Assembly (NCBI RefSeq): GCF_013337045.2
Contig: NZ_CP118259.1
Span: 868,001 to 932,000 of the forward strand
Direction of reading: 5' to 3'
Origin: Agrobacterium vitis
GTDB lineage: Bacteria > Pseudomonadota > Alphaproteobacteria > Rhizobiales > Rhizobiaceae
DNA: 64,000 nt
Numbering within the stretch: position 1 is the first letter of the stretch; every line of letters begins with the position of its first letter. The notes under the pieces were generated by a model. That model searched no databases and had not been told where the DNA came from. It worked only from the letters and a program-made list of their open reading frames with translations. The position numbers were made by a program, and so were the translations under genes. Positions 37,888 to 48,518 of this stretch are shown piece after piece.

Positions 37888-38832
37888 ATGGGTGTCGCAT
37901 TTACATTTCCGGGCCAGGGCAGCCAGGTCGTCGGAATGGGCAAGGATCTGGCTGAGGCTTTTCCGGAAGCCCGCACGGTTTTTGACGAAGTGGACGATGC
38001 ACTCGGCCAGAAACTGTCGGACGTGATGTGGAACGGGTCCGCCGAGGATTTGACCTTGACGGCCAATGCCCAGCCGGCGCTGATGGCGGTGTCTATCGCG
38101 GTGCTGCGGGTCATGGAAGCGCGTGGTTTTTCGCTGGCGGGCAAAGTGTCCTATGTCGCGGGCCACTCGCTTGGTGAATATTCGGCGCTCTGTGCCGCCG
38201 GTACGTTCAGCCTTGCCGATACCGCTCGCCTGCTGCGCATTCGTGGCAATGCCATGCAGGCCGCAGTTCCGGTTGGGGCTGGCGCCATGGCGGCAATCCT
38301 CGGCCTTGAGCACGGCGACGTCGAAAAGGTCTGCAAGGAGGCCAGCAGCGATGGTCCGGTGCAGATCGCCAATGACAATGGTGGCGGTCAGCTGGTGATT
38401 TCCGGTGCGAAGGTTGCCGTGGAAAAGGCATCAGTGCTTGCAACGGAAAAAGGCGCCAAGCGTGCCATTATGCTGCCGGTGTCGGCACCATTCCATTCGG
38501 CACTGATGGGCCCGGCAGCCGATGCCATGGCCCAGGCTTTGGCGTCGGTCGAGATGAAGGCGCCTGTCGTGCCGTTGATCGCCAATGTCGTCGCCGTTCC
38601 GGTAAACGACACGAACGAGATCCGCCGCCTGTTGGTGGAGCAGGTGACCGGTCAGGTGCGCTGGCGTGAAACGGTGGAGTGGTTCAGCCACAATGCCGTC
38701 TCGGTTCTCTATGAGATTGGTGCTGGCAAGGTGCTGAGCGGCCTGGTGCGGCGCATCGACAAGAATATCACCGGCACGGCGGTCGGTTCACCGGCCGATA
38801 TCGAAGCGGCCCTGACCGCGTTGATGTCTTAA
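37888..38832 (+). CDS. fabD: Malonyl-CoA:ACP transacylase
   Basis: A 314-residue enzyme that loads malonyl units onto ACP. FTFPGQGSQVVGMGKDL opens it, the nucleophile Ser94 lies in AGHSLGEYSAL and the catalytic His in VSAPFHSALM. ATG 37888 has AGGGAG just upstream and matches the family start; the ten codons before it are ignored. First of the fabD-fabG-acpP-fabF run. Confidence 0.96.
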   Translation: MGVAFTFPGQGSQVVGMGKDLAEAFPEARTVFDEVDDALGQKLSDVMWNGSAEDLTLTANAQPALMAVSIAVLRVMEARGFSLAGKVSYVAGHSLGEYSALCAAGTFSLADTARLLRIRGNAMQAAVPVGAGAMAAILGLEHGDVEKVCKEASSDGPVQIANDNGGGQLVISGAKVAVEKASVLATEKGAKRAIMLPVSAPFHSALMGPAADAMAQALASVEMKAPVVPLIANVVAVPVNDTNEIRRLLVEQVTGQVRWRETVEWFSHNAVSVLYEIGAGKVLSGLVRRIDKNITGTAVGSPADIEAALTALMS

Positions 38833-38951
38833 GCCATCTGGTTTGCGGCCTGGCGGGGCCGGTAGCATTTTGAATGCACAATGCAGAAGTTTCTAACATG
38901 AGACTGGCGTTTCGCAGGGCGGAACCGGGTTTCAAGCAACGAGGATTGAAC

Positions 38952-39689
38952 ATGTTCGATTTGACCGGCCGCAAGGCCCTGGTAACCGGCGCAACCGGCG
39001 GCATCGGCGAGGAAATCGCCCGCATGCTGCATGCGCAAGGCGCAATCGTCGGTCTGCATGGCACCCGCGTCGAAAAGCTGGAGGCGCTGGCCACCGATCT
39101 CGGCGAGCGTGTGAAGATTTTCCCTGCCAATCTCGCCGACCGCGATGAAGTGAAGGCGCTGGGCGAAAAGGCCGAAGCCGAACTGGAAGGCGTCGACATT
39201 CTCGTCAACAATGCCGGCATCACCAAGGACGGCCTGTTCGTGCGCATGTCGGATGCCGATTGGGACAGCGTGCTGGAGGTCAACCTGACCTCGACATTCC
39301 GCCTGACGCGGGAACTGACCCATCCGATGATGCGCCGCCGCTATGGCCGGATCATCAACATCACCTCGATTGTCGGCGTGACCGGCAATCCAGGGCAGGC
39401 CAATTACTGTGCTTCCAAGGCTGGCATGATCGGCTTTTCCAAGTCGCTGGCCCAGGAAATTGCCGCGCGCAACGTTACGGTCAATTGTATTGCGCCTGGC
39501 TTTATCGAAAGTGCCATGACCGGCAAGCTGAACGATAAGCAGAAAGACACCATCATGGGGGCAATCCCCATGAAACGCATGGGAACGGGAGCCGAAATCG
39601 CGTCTGCCGTTCTCTACCTGGCCTCTTCGGAAGCAAGCTATGTCACCGGCCAGACACTGCATGTGAATGGCGGCATGGCAATGATCTGA
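38952..39689 (+). CDS. fabG: 3-oxoacyl-ACP reductase
   Basis: A 245-residue SDR of the standard FabG length. VTGATGGIGEEIARML binds NADPH; NNAGITKDGLFVRM, NITSIVGVTGNPGQANYCAS with Ser, Tyr and Lys, and AMTGKLNDKQ follow. ATG 38952 has AGGA upstream; a longer reading of 26 codons has no family support. It reduces 3-oxoacyl-ACP in each elongation cycle. Confidence 0.96.
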   Translation: MFDLTGRKALVTGATGGIGEEIARMLHAQGAIVGLHGTRVEKLEALATDLGERVKIFPANLADRDEVKALGEKAEAELEGVDILVNNAGITKDGLFVRMSDADWDSVLEVNLTSTFRLTRELTHPMMRRRYGRIINITSIVGVTGNPGQANYCASKAGMIGFSKSLAQEIAARNVTVNCIAPGFIESAMTGKLNDKQKDTIMGAIPMKRMGTGAEIASAVLYLASSEASYVTGQTLHVNGGMAMI

Positions 39690-39984
39690 AGACAAGCCAA
39701 AACCCGCTTAATTGGTCTGGGAACAACCAGAGGGCATCGATTTTCGGGCTTTCCGGCAGACTTAAACCATGTTAATCGGGCGGGGACTGTGAGCAGTCGT
39801 CCCGGAAATGGCCAGAAAATGGCCACGAAATGGAAGGTCTTGCGCCTGACCGTGAGCACGGAACGAACGTGTGCAGAGCGGGTTCAACGCAAATGCCGGC
39901 GACGTCTTCGGACCCGCGGGCGCAAAACAGGGTGGGAACGTCATCACGGCATTCCCTTTTATATTAGAGGTCGAGGAAACCGAC

Positions 39985-40221
39985 ATGAGCGATATCGCAG
40001 AACGCGTAAAGAAAATTGTTATTGACCATCTGGGCGTTGAAGCCGACAAGGTCGTTGAAGGCGCAAGCTTCATCGACGATCTCGGTGCAGACTCGCTCGA
40101 CACGGTCGAACTGGTCATGGCGTTCGAAGAAGAATTCGGCGTCGAGATCCCCGACGATGCAGCTGACTCCATCCTCACGGTTGGCGATGCTGTCAAGTTC
40201 ATCGAAAAGGCTCAGGCTTGA
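39985..40221 (+). CDS. acpP: Acyl carrier protein
   Basis: A 78-residue acidic protein. Phosphopantetheine attaches to Ser37 in [20 protein letters not shown], and the four-helix pattern is intact from [10 protein letters not shown] to VKFIEKAQA. It has a 295-bp upstream spacer, so it is likely to have its own promoter in addition to any fab transcript. Confidence 0.98.
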
Positions 40222-40238
40222 TCCTTGATCTTCCTGAG

Positions 40239-40264
40239 AGGGGCGGGCTCCTGTCCGCCCCCTT
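40239..40264 (+). terminator. GC-rich hairpin after acpP
   Basis: ggggcgg pairs with ccgcccc around an eight-base loop, 18 bp after the acpP stop. Only a short T-run follows, so it may attenuate and not fully terminate, which fits the high ACP to FabF ratio expected. Confidence 0.6.
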
Positions 40265-40466
40265 CAAAGGACCTGCAAGCAAAACACATGCACCTGCGGT
40301 CCTGTTTGTTTTGACGTTGTTTTCAGGTTTCACAGTCGTACCTCATCCTGGATGACGGGCAATCGGGCTGGAAATCTCTAATCCGTTGCATGTTTTCACC
40401 TTCAATCGAGGCGGATTGAGGGGGCATGCGTTAGCATTTGATTGTTTGAGTGGGGTGAACGGGCGA

Positions 40467-41729
40467 ATGAGACGTGTCGTTATCACCGGTACCGGCATGG
40501 TATCTCCTCTTGGCTGCGGTACGGACGTCACCTGGACGCGGCTTCTTGCCGGCCAGAACGCTGCCCGCAAGGTAACCGAATTCGAGGTCGAGGATCTTCC
40601 GGCCAAGATCGCGTGCCGCCTTCCTTTTGGCGACGGTACAGACGGCACCTTCAATGCCGATGACTGGATGGAGCCGAAGGAACAGCGCAAGGTCGATCCC
40701 TTTATCGTCTATGCGATGGCCGCTGCTGAAATGGCATTGGCCGATGCCGACTGGAAACCCCAGACCGATGAGGACCAGATCGCCACCGGCGTGCTGATCG
40801 GCTCGGGCATCGGCGGCATCGAAGGCATTGTCGAAGCCGGCTATACGCTGCGCGACAAGGGTCCGCGCCGCATTTCTCCCTTCTTCATTCCTGGCCGTCT
40901 GATCAATCTGGCCGCCGGTCATGTTTCGATCCGCCACAAGCTGCGTGGTCCAAACCATTCGGTGGTCACCGCCTGTTCGACGGGTGCCCATGCCATCGGC
41001 GATGCCAGCCGCTTCATCGCTTTCGGCGATGCCGACGTCATGGTGGCCGGTGGTGCCGAATCGCCGATCAGCCGGATTTCGCTGGCTGGCTTTGCGGCCT
41101 GCAAGGCCTTGTCCACCCAACATAACGACGATCCGCAAAAGGCCTCGCGCCCCTATGACAGAGACCGCGATGGTTTCGTGATGGGCGAGGGCGCCGGGAT
41201 CGTGGTGCTTGAGGAATTGGAACATGCCAAGGCGCGCGGCGCCAAGATCTATGCCGAAGTGGTAGGCTACGGCCTGTCCGGCGACGCCTTCCACATCACC
41301 GCGCCTGCGGAAGATGGCGACGGTGCATTCCGCTGCATGACCATGGCACTGAAGCGCGCTGGCATGACGGCTGCCGATATCGACTATATCAACGCCCATG
41401 GCACATCGACCATGGCCGATACCATTGAGCTTGGCGCTGTCGAGCGGCTGGTCGGCGCGTCCGCTTCGAAGATTTCGATGTCCTCGACCAAATCGGCGAT
41501 CGGGCATCTTCTGGGGGCCGCCGGTGCAGTCGAAGCTATCTTCTCGGCGCTTGCCATTCGGGATGGTATCGTTCCACCGACGCTGAACCTCGATACGCCG
41601 GATGTGGACAGTGCCATCGACCTGGTGCCGCATAAGGCCCGTAAGCGCGATGTGCGTGTGGCCCTGTCGAATTCCTTTGGGTTCGGCGGCACCAATGCAT
41701 CGCTGGTGCTGCGCCGCTTCGAAGGCTAG
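40467..41729 (+). CDS. fabF: 3-oxoacyl-ACP synthase II
   Basis: A 420-residue condensing enzyme. Catalytic Cys170 is in VTACSTGAHAIGDA, the two His lie in INAHGTSTMADTIELGA and KSAIGHLLGAAGAVEAI, and NSFGFGGTNASLVL is the C-terminal signature. The family start MRRVVITGTGMVSPLG is used; 27 open codons upstream are ignored. Confidence 0.97.
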   Translation: MRRVVITGTGMVSPLGCGTDVTWTRLLAGQNAARKVTEFEVEDLPAKIACRLPFGDGTDGTFNADDWMEPKEQRKVDPFIVYAMAAAEMALADADWKPQTDEDQIATGVLIGSGIGGIEGIVEAGYTLRDKGPRRISPFFIPGRLINLAAGHVSIRHKLRGPNHSVVTACSTGAHAIGDASRFIAFGDADVMVAGGAESPISRISLAGFAACKALSTQHNDDPQKASRPYDRDRDGFVMGEGAGIVVLEELEHAKARGAKIYAEVVGYGLSGDAFHITAPAEDGDGAFRCMTMALKRAGMTAADIDYINAHGTSTMADTIELGAVERLVGASASKISMSSTKSAIGHLLGAAGAVEAIFSALAIRDGIVPPTLNLDTPDVDSAIDLVPHKARKRDVRVALSNSFGFGGTNASLVLRRFEG

Positions 41730-42069
41730 ACTTGCCTTAGGAAAAGCGGAGACCGGTTTTCCCGAGAAGACTAACGGCAGCCTCGGGAGCAATAACCCGG
41801 AACTGCTTGCGCTCCTGTGATCAAGGCTTTGGTCATGCTCTCAATCCCGACCAGTCGGAAAAATAGATCCCCTGCCTTTTCTGAAGGGCAGGGGTAGAGT
41901 ATGACACTCTGCCGGGTCGATCCTGTCCCTTGGTAAGGGCAGGGGATGGGCTTGAAGGTCTGTTTTCAAACCCTGCCGTCGCAACAACGCCGGAAGACAC
42001 GTGTCCGGAACCCGCTTTTGCCGTAATGCTTGCCCAAAAGCACCATGACCGAACAGAAGAGGAGTGCCG
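41730..42069. other. Intergenic region fabF / mltG
   Basis: About 340 bp without a gene. It contains a dispersed repeat copy, a perfect hairpin at 41869-41894 (cccctgcc/ggcagggg) and a second similar hairpin near 41925-41946 built on the same aagggcagggg motif. Either hairpin could act on the mRNA; neither is followed by a T-run on the plus strand. Confidence 0.55.
41754..41777 (+). repeat. Dispersed 24-bp intergenic repeat, copy B
   Basis: Core cggttttcccgagaagacta then acgg, preceded by gaaaagcggagac. It matches the copies at 23749 and 56945 with three to five substitutions and lies 24 bp after fabF. Confidence 0.6.
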
Positions 42070-43305
42070 GTGAGCGATCGCGTCGACCAGGAAGCCAACC
42101 GTTCCAGCAATGGTGGCGAACAGCAGCCCCAAAATCAAAACCAGGCGAAAGGGCCTTTCATCCCCAAATCGCCCTCGGAAGCCCTGAGGCCAGAGCGCGT
42201 GCCGCAACCCCCGCGTCGTTCCCGGCGGGCGCGAAGCCAGGTGGTGGTGTTCCTGAATTTCGTGATGACCTTGCTGGTCTTTGCCTGCATTGCCGCCGTT
42301 GCTGCCTTCTATTACGTGGTCTCGGCGTTTCAGGACCCGGGTCCGCTCTCCACCAATGCCAATTTTCTGGTTCGCAACGGCGCGGGCGTGTCCGAAATCG
42401 CCACCAGCCTTGAGCGCAATGGCATGATTTCCGATGCGCGGATTTTCCGTTACATGACATCGACCTATCTGCATGACGGCGATACGTTGAAGGCTGGCGA
42501 ATACGAGATCAAGGCTGGCGCCTCGATGAAGGATATTCTCGAACTGCTGCGGTCGGGTAAATCCATTCTCTATTCGGTGACGCTGCCGGAGGGGCTGACG
42601 GTCAAGCAGATGTTCGACAGGCTGGCCAAGGACGAGACGCTGGAAGGCGATCTACCCAAGGCGCTGCCGCCGGAGGGAAGCCTGCGCCCGGATACCTATA
42701 AATTCACCCGGGGAACCAAGCGGCAGGAAGTCGTCGATCAGATGCTCGACGGACAGAAACGTCTTGTCGATCAGATCTGGGCCAATCGCTCTCCCGACCT
42801 GTCCTTGAAGACCAAAGAGCAATTCGTGGTTCTGGCTTCCATTGTCGAGAAGGAAACCGGCAAGGATGATGAGCGCGCCCATGTGGCTTCGGTGTTCCTC
42901 AACCGGCTGCAGAAGGGCATGCGGCTGCAATCGGACCCGACCATCGTCTACGGGTTGTTCGGCGGTGACGGTAAGCCTGCCGACCGGCCGATCTACCAGT
43001 CGGATCTGCAGAAGCAGACGCCGTATAATACCTATGTGATCAAGGGCCTGCCGCCGGGACCGATTGCCAATCCTGGCCGCGCGGCGCTGGAGGCGGTTGC
43101 CAATCCCTGGCGCACCTCCGATCTGTATTTCGTCGCGGATGGCACCGGCGGTCACGTCTTTGCATCGACCCTCGATGAGCATAATGCCAATGTCAGGCGC
43201 TGGCGCAAGCTGGAGGCGGACCGGGGTGTAGATCCTGGCCAGGCCGTCGATGGCCAGCCCGAGGCGGACCCTGACCAGGCTCCGAAACCGGCGAAGAAAA
43301 AATAA
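42070..43305 (+). CDS. mltG: Endolytic murein transglycosylase MltG
   Basis: A 411-residue protein. After a cytoplasmic Pro/Arg-rich N-terminus comes one membrane helix (VVVFLNFVMTLLVFACIAAV), a LysM-like segment (GVSEIATSLERNGMISD) and the YceG catalytic domain with LPEGLTVKQMF, ASIVEKETG containing the catalytic Glu, and YNTYVIKGLPPGPIANPG. The enzyme cuts nascent glycan strands and sets their length. GTG 42070 has GAGGA about six bases ahead; the GTG two codons earlier is too close to the ribosome site. A 50-residue tail is Gln/Pro/Lys-rich. Confidence 0.93.
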   Translation: MSDRVDQEANRSSNGGEQQPQNQNQAKGPFIPKSPSEALRPERVPQPPRRSRRARSQVVVFLNFVMTLLVFACIAAVAAFYYVVSAFQDPGPLSTNANFLVRNGAGVSEIATSLERNGMISDARIFRYMTSTYLHDGDTLKAGEYEIKAGASMKDILELLRSGKSILYSVTLPEGLTVKQMFDRLAKDETLEGDLPKALPPEGSLRPDTYKFTRGTKRQEVVDQMLDGQKRLVDQIWANRSPDLSLKTKEQFVVLASIVEKETGKDDERAHVASVFLNRLQKGMRLQSDPTIVYGLFGGDGKPADRPIYQSDLQKQTPYNTYVIKGLPPGPIANPGRAALEAVANPWRTSDLYFVADGTGGHVFASTLDEHNANVRRWRKLEADRGVDPGQAVDGQPEADPDQAPKPAKKK

Positions 43306-43360
43306 CATGACGCAGCTGGCCGGATGAGCGGTCAAACAGGGCGGCGATGGAAGACACACG

Positions 43361-44251
43361 ATGACATTGCAATCGATGACCGGGTTCGCCCGCAATGAAG
43401 GTCAGATCGGCCGCTATCGTTTTGCCTGGGAGCTGCGTTCGGTCAATGGCAAGGGGCTGGATGTGCGGCTTCGCCTGCCGCCATGCCTGGAAGACATGGA
43501 AGCCGAGGTCAAGGCCGCCGTTGGCTTGCACCTGTCTCGCGGCAATGTGCAGGTTGGTCTGAGCCTGACGGCCAGTGACAACCGCATGGAAGCGGTAGTC
43601 AACCGCGATGCCCTCGATGCTGTTCTGGCGCTGCGTACTCAATTGGGTCCGGGCATCGTCTCTGCCGAACCGTTGTCGCTCGATACGCTTCTGTCCATCC
43701 GTGGCCTTGTCGATCTGCGCGAGGCGCAGGAGGACGGCACCCAGCTGGCCGCACGGCGGCAAATGCTGCTGGGCGAACTGGAAACTGCCGTCGCCGCACT
43801 TGCTGAGATGCGCTCACACGAGGGCCTTGCCTTGCAGGCCGTCCTGCTCGCACATATCGATGAAATTGAACGGCTGGCCTTGGTCATCGAGGCGGATTCA
43901 TCCCGCAGCCCGGACGAAATCGCTCGACGTCTTGCCACGCAGATCAGCGCATTGCTGGCGTCCGCACCTGTTCTGGACAAGGACAGGCTCTATGCCGAGG
44001 CAGCCTTGATGGCCACCAAGGCCGATCTGCGTGAGGAGATCGACCGGCTGAAGGCGCATGTGGCTGCCGCCCGCACGCTGCTGCGCGCTGGCGGACCGGT
44101 CGGGCGCAAGCTTGATTTTCTGGCGCAGGAATTTAATCGCGAATCGAATACCATCTGCTCCAAGTCCAATTCCGCCGCGGTTACCGCGGCTGGGATTGAA
44201 TTGAAGGTCGTCATCGACCAGTTCCGCGAGCAGGTCCAAAATCTGGAGTGA
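43361..44251 (+). CDS. yicC: YicC family endoribonuclease
   Basis: A 296-residue protein with the YicC hallmarks SMTGFARNEG at the N-terminus, ELRSVNGKGLDVRLRLP, and at the C-terminus GRKLDFLAQEFNRESNTICS then SNSAAVTAAGIELK. YicC-type proteins have been shown to act as endoribonucleases in other bacteria. GGAAG lies seven bases before the ATG. It is followed 3 bp later by gmk, an association common in bacteria. Confidence 0.93.
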   Translation: MTLQSMTGFARNEGQIGRYRFAWELRSVNGKGLDVRLRLPPCLEDMEAEVKAAVGLHLSRGNVQVGLSLTASDNRMEAVVNRDALDAVLALRTQLGPGIVSAEPLSLDTLLSIRGLVDLREAQEDGTQLAARRQMLLGELETAVAALAEMRSHEGLALQAVLLAHIDEIERLALVIEADSSRSPDEIARRLATQISALLASAPVLDKDRLYAEAALMATKADLREEIDRLKAHVAAARTLLRAGGPVGRKLDFLAQEFNRESNTICSKSNSAAVTAAGIELKVVIDQFREQVQNLE

Positions 44252-44254
44252 AAC

Positions 44255-44917
44255 ATGTCCATCGCAGCGTCCAAAAACGCCACTATTCCCAGGCGCGGCC
44301 TGATGCTGGTGATTTCCTCACCCTCGGGGGCGGGTAAATCGACCATTTCGCGCACGCTGATGGATATCGACAAGCAGATCGGCATGTCGGTCAGCGTCAC
44401 CACGCGCCAGCGCCGTCCGAGTGAAATCGAGGGCGTGCATTACCATTTCATTTCGCAGCGCGAATTCGAGCGGCTTAAAGCTTCGGACGCGCTGCTGGAA
44501 TGGGCGGAAGTGCATGGCAATTTCTACGGTACACCGCGCGAGCCGGTCGAGGTGGCGATGTCGGAGGGACGCGACATGCTGTTCGACATCGACTGGCAGG
44601 GGGCCCAGCAATTGCAGGAGAAAATGGCCGCCGATGTCGTCTCAGTCTTCATCCTGCCGCCGACCATGACCGAGCTGCAATCTCGCCTGCACCGCCGCGC
44701 CGAGGATTCTGAAGAGGTGATCCAGACCCGGCTCGCCAATTCCCGCTCCGAGATCGAGCATTGGCGGGAATATGACTATGTCATCGTCAACGACGACCTG
44801 AATTCGGCCTTCGATGCTGTGCAGTCAATCGTCAAGGCCGAGCGCCTGCGCCGCGACCGCCGCCCGGGTCTGTTCGATTTCGTCAATAACCTGATTACGG
44901 AAGAGCCAAAGCTTTAA
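44255..44917 (+). CDS. gmk: Guanylate kinase
   Basis: A 220-residue kinase converting GMP to [20 protein letters not shown] is the P-loop, [19 protein letters not shown] the GMP-binding part, and [10 protein letters not shown] the later conserved stretch. Coupled to yicC by a 3-bp spacer. Confidence 0.97.
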   Translation: MSIAASKNATIPRRGLMLVISSPSGAGKSTISRTLMDIDKQIGMSVSVTTRQRRPSEIEGVHYHFISQREFERLKASDALLEWAEVHGNFYGTPREPVEVAMSEGRDMLFDIDWQGAQQLQEKMAADVVSVFILPPTMTELQSRLHRRAEDSEEVIQTRLANSRSEIEHWREYDYVIVNDDLNSAFDAVQSIVKAERLRRDRRPGLFDFVNNLITEEPKL

Positions 44918-44979
44918 CATAGGTTCAGGACTGGAGGGTCCGAACCAAATAGCCTGTTCCTGGTGGCATGAGGAGAGAG

Positions 44980-45666
44980 ATGCCAATGGCAGAGAATGGT
45001 CTCGATAGCAGCTCGGGTGCGGCGATCTATTCGCCGCTGACCCTGAAGCTTTATGATCTCGTCGTGCTCGGTTTTTCCAACCGCTTCGCTTGGACATGCC
45101 CGACCCGCAAGGTGCTGCTCCCGTTCTTCAAGGCGCATCTCAGCGACAATCACCTCGATGTCGGTGTTGGCACGGGCTATTACCTTGCGGAGGCGGGGAT
45201 CGGCCCCCATCAGAAGGTCAGCCTGCTCGACCTCAATCCGAACAGCCTGAAGGCGGCGGAAGCGCGCTTGGCCCGGTCTTTGGGCCGCTCCTGCAAGACC
45301 TATGTCGGCGACGTGATGCGACCGCAGCCGCTGCCGTCGGACTGCCGGTTTTCGTCAATTTCGCTGTTTTACCTCTATCACTGCCTACCGGGCAGCATGG
45401 CGGAAAAGTCAGCTTCCATCGCCCATCTGTCTCCCTATCTGGAACCCGGCGGGGTGATTTACGGGGCGACGATCCTCGGCGATAGCGCCGGTCATAACCA
45501 CTATGGCCGACGATTGATGGCGGTCTACAACGCCAAGGGTGTTTTCGGCAATCGCCACGACACGCAGGAGGGCCTTGTGGAGACCCTCAGTGCGCATTTT
45601 CAGGATGTGGACGTCCGCCGCCAAGGCCGGGTCGCTCTGTTTACCCTGCGTGTCCCGAAGGCGTGA
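44980..45666 (+). CDS. Class I SAM-dependent methyltransferase
   Basis: A 228-residue protein with the Rossmann methyltransferase pattern: LDVGVGTGYYLAEAG as motif I, SLLDLNPNSLKAAEARL as the strand that binds the SAM ribose, FSSISLFYLYHCLPG as motif IV and GGVIYGATIL. The start YSPLTLKLYDLVVLGFSNRF is characteristic of a small-molecule methyltransferase group. ATG 44980 lies close behind AGGAG; ATG 44986 is possible. Substrate unknown. Convergent with rsmA. Confidence 0.83.
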   Translation: MPMAENGLDSSSGAAIYSPLTLKLYDLVVLGFSNRFAWTCPTRKVLLPFFKAHLSDNHLDVGVGTGYYLAEAGIGPHQKVSLLDLNPNSLKAAEARLARSLGRSCKTYVGDVMRPQPLPSDCRFSSISLFYLYHCLPGSMAEKSASIAHLSPYLEPGGVIYGATILGDSAGHNHYGRRLMAVYNAKGVFGNRHDTQEGLVETLSAHFQDVDVRRQGRVALFTLRVPKA

Positions 45667-45694
45667 TCGGTGCGCTTGCTTGATTGAGTAGTGG

Positions 45695-46522
45695 CTACAG
45701 CAGATTGGCAATCCGGCAGAATTCCTCGACCGACAGGGTTTCGGCCCGGCGCGATGGATCGATCTCGGCGCGGTTCAGAAGCGCTTCTCCGCCCAGAGGT
45801 TTCAGGCTGGCACGCAGCATCTTGCGCCGCTGACCAAAGGCGGCCTGGGTCAGTCTTTCCAGCTTGGCGATCTCACAGGGGATCGGGGCAAGACGCGGCG
45901 TTAGATGCACCACTGTGGACGTTACTTTCGGCGGTGGTGTAAAGGCCTGTGGCGACAGGTCGAACGCCATATGGGCCTCAGTCCGCCAGCCGCAGAGTAC
46001 ACCGAGACGGCCATAATGGTCGTCGTCAGCCTCAGCCACGATCCGCTGGCCGACTTCCTTCTGGAACATAAGCGTCAACGAATCCCAGAAGGGCGGCCAT
46101 TGGCGTGGCATCAGCCAGTTGATCAGCAATTGCGTGCCGACATTATAGGGCAGGTTGGCTACGATTTTCACCGGACCATCCGGGGCCATGGCCTCGAAGT
46201 CAGTCTTCAGCGCATCACCCTCGATCACCTCGAAGCGGCCCGGATAATGGTCGGAAATCTCGGCAAGCGCCGGGAGGCAGCGGTTGTCACGCTCTACGGC
46301 GATGACCTTCTTGGCACCCAGCGCCAGTAAGGCCCGCGTCAGGCCGCCTGGGCCTGGACCGACCTCGAACACCGTCGCATTCGTCAAGTCACCAGCGGTG
46401 CGGGCAACCTTCTGGGTGATGTTCAGATCCAGAAGAAAATTCTGGCCGAGCGCTTTTTTCGCATCCAGCCCGTGGCGCTGGATAACGTCGCGCAGCGGCG
46501 GCAATCCGTCCAGAGCGGCCAT
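45695..46522 (-). CDS. rsmA: 16S rRNA dimethyladenosine transferase (KsgA)
   Basis: A 275-residue enzyme that dimethylates two adjacent adenines near the 3' end of 16S r[23 protein letters not shown] opens it, [13 protein letters not shown] is SAM motif I and [14 protein letters not shown] contains the catalytic NLPY. Its ATG overlaps the pdxA stop by one base (TGATG), so the two are coupled, the classic surA-pdxA-ksgA arrangement. Confidence 0.96.
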   Translation of the reverse strand: MAALDGLPPLRDVIQRHGLDAKKALGQNFLLDLNITQKVARTAGDLTNATVFEVGPGPGGLTRALLALGAKKVIAVERDNRCLPALAEISDHYPGRFEVIEGDALKTDFEAMAPDGPVKIVANLPYNVGTQLLINWLMPRQWPPFWDSLTLMFQKEVGQRIVAEADDDHYGRLGVLCGWRTEAHMAFDLSPQAFTPPPKVTSTVVHLTPRLAPIPCEIAKLERLTQAAFGQRRKMLRASLKPLGGEALLNRAEIDPSRRAETLSVEEFCRIANLL

Positions 46523-47562
46523 CAGACAGCCAATGCGTGGGCGAGGGCAGCCTTGCGGCTGATATCGACCGCCAGGCGCAGCGCCGCGACCAGGCTGTTT
46601 TCGCGGGCAATGCCTTGGCCAGCGAGGCCGAAAGCAGTGCCATGGTCGGGCGAGGTCCGCACGAAGGGCAGGCCGAGCGTGACATTGACCGAACCGTCGA
46701 AGTCCAGGGTCTTCACCGGTATCAACGCCTGATCGTGATACATGCAGACGGCGACGTCGTAGCGGCTGCGCGCTTCCTCATGAAACATGGTGTCGGCAGG
46801 CAGCGGCCCGAAGGCGTCGATCCCTTCCGCGCGCAGGATCTTCAGGGCCGGTGCGATGATCTCGTCGTCTTCGCGGCCCATCGCGCCGCCTTCGCCAGCA
46901 TGCGGATTGAGCCCCGCAACGGCGAGCCTAGGCTCGGCAATACCAAATTTGTCGCGCAGGTCGGCATGGGTGATCCGGCAGGTGCGAATGATCAGCTCTT
47001 CGCTCAGCGCTGGCGCCACCGCGTTTAGCGGTATGTGGATGGTGACTGGGATTGCCCGCAATTGCGCTCCGGCCAGCATCATGACAGGCATGACCGGACG
47101 GCCCGTGGCCTTTTCGGCAAGAGCAGCCAGAAACTCGGTATGACCGGGAAACCCAAATCCGCCCTCATAGAGCACGGATTTGGCGACGGGATTGGTCACG
47201 ACCGCGCCAGCCTGGCCTTTCAGGCACAGATCGACAGCCATCTCGATGGCGGCGATGGTTGAGCGTGCGGTTGCAACATGCGGCTCGCCAGCCACGACAT
47301 CGATACCAACAGGGATCGGCAGAACCGGAAACGCGGTTTCGAAAACCTCTGCCGCATCCTCTGCCCCGGTTTCCTTAAAGGCAATATCCAGCCCCAGCAG
47401 TCTGGCACGGCTTTTCAGCACGGCTGGATCGCCCAGAAACAGGAATGGTGGCAGGTCGAGCGCCTTGCGCTTCGTCCATGCCACCAAGGCGATATCCGGG
47501 CCGATCCCCGCTGGATCGCCTTGGGTCAAGGCGAGGGGAAGGCGCTGGCTGGTATCCGACAT
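46522..47562 (-). CDS. pdxA: 4-hydroxythreonine-4-phosphate dehydrogenase
   Basis: A 346-residue enzyme of pyridoxal phosphate synthesis. [38 protein letters not shown] with metal-binding His and [16 protein letters not shown] then [14 protein letters not shown] are the family stretches. ATG 47562 follows the SurA stop by eight bases; an upstream TTG is the only longer start and is not preferred. Confidence 0.96.
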   Translation of the reverse strand: MSDTSQRLPLALTQGDPAGIGPDIALVAWTKRKALDLPPFLFLGDPAVLKSRARLLGLDIAFKETGAEDAAEVFETAFPVLPIPVGIDVVAGEPHVATARSTIAAIEMAVDLCLKGQAGAVVTNPVAKSVLYEGGFGFPGHTEFLAALAEKATGRPVMPVMMLAGAQLRAIPVTIHIPLNAVAPALSEELIIRTCRITHADLRDKFGIAEPRLAVAGLNPHAGEGGAMGREDDEIIAPALKILRAEGIDAFGPLPADTMFHEEARSRYDVAVCMYHDQALIPVKTLDFDGSVNVTLGLPFVRTSPDHGTAFGLAGQGIARENSLVAALRLAVDISRKAALAHALAV

Positions 47563-47570
47563 GATGATGC

Positions 47571-48518
47571 TCAACGATTGATGATCTGGGCCTTGGAGCG
47601 CAGTTCGGTCAGGTATTTTTCGGAGTTCGGATCGCCCTTGGATTTGTCTTCCTTGCCGATATCCTCGGCCTTGAAAACCGCTTCGGCGGCCAGATCGTCG
47701 GAGACCTGTTTTTGATTGCAGATCGCCAGATATTCAATTCCGCGTTCGGTGACGCGCGTGCCCGTGGTGGTGCCGTTGGCGCCCTCGATCAAAGGCTTCC
47801 AGTCGTCAGGCAATTCAGGCTTCATCACCCGACCGAGGTCGCGAATCGATACGTCGAGATAGTTTTTAGCAAAATCCATGGCCTGGTCGCAGCCGGGAAA
47901 TTTGGCGCGGGAGGCTTCGGCCTCTGCCTTGCGCTTGGCGGTCAAGGTGGCGCGTTTGGCAACGGGAACCACGAAAATAACCTGTTTCAGGGTGTATTCC
48001 GTCGTCACTGGCTTTTGCTTGTTTTCAAGCAGACGGGTAACCATGTCCTGATTGCTCATCTTCGAGCGGGACGCATAGCGTGCGTTCACCAGTCGCGGCC
48101 AGCTCATCTGCACGGCAATATAGGCTTTGAAGTGCTCAACGCCGACGCCTGCCTTGTCGAGGATCTGGCCCATCTGCTGTGTAGACAGTTTGTTGGAAGC
48201 GGCGAACCGTCCAAAAGCCTGGTCGACATCCATGGTGCTGACGGACATTCCAACCCGGGCGATTTCCTGGCGTTTCAGCTGCTCGTCGATCAATTCCTGA
48301 CGGGCCTTTTTAGCGACGTCACCGGTCTCGTGGCGAAGTTTGAGGAAGGCAATCCGCCGCGCCAAATCGGTATTGGTAATCGCGGTTTTATTGACGACGA
48401 CAGCCACGCCGGTATCGGCCAGAGCTGGAGTGATCGTTGCTGGCGCAAAGCCTGTCACGCAAACCAAAGCCACCGTTGCAACAACAGCGGCGCGCAAAGT
48501 TTTATTGCTCAAGGTCAT
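47571..48518 (-). CDS. surA: SurA-like periplasmic peptidyl-prolyl isomerase/chaperone
   Basis: A 315-residue exported protein. The N-terminus [20 protein letters not shown] and the PALAD site form a signal peptide. [20 protein letters not shown] followed by a helical [16 protein letters not shown] is the SurA N-terminal domain; the later part ([15 protein letters not shown]) corresponds to a divergent parvulin-like region. It lies between lptD and pdxA as in many proteobacteria and should escort outer-membrane proteins including LptD. The start 48518 is closest to a ribosome site (AGG); ATG 48536 is possible. Confidence 0.88.
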   Translation of the reverse strand: MTLSNKTLRAAVVATVALVCVTGFAPATITPALADTGVAVVVNKTAITNTDLARRIAFLKLRHETGDVAKKARQELIDEQLKRQEIARVGMSVSTMDVDQAFGRFAASNKLSTQQMGQILDKAGVGVEHFKAYIAVQMSWPRLVNARYASRSKMSNQDMVTRLLENKQKPVTTEYTLKQVIFVVPVAKRATLTAKRKAEAEASRAKFPGCDQAMDFAKNYLDVSIRDLGRVMKPELPDDWKPLIEGANGTTTGTRVTERGIEYLAICNQKQVSDDLAAEAVFKAEDIGKEDKSKGDPNSEKYLTELRSKAQIINR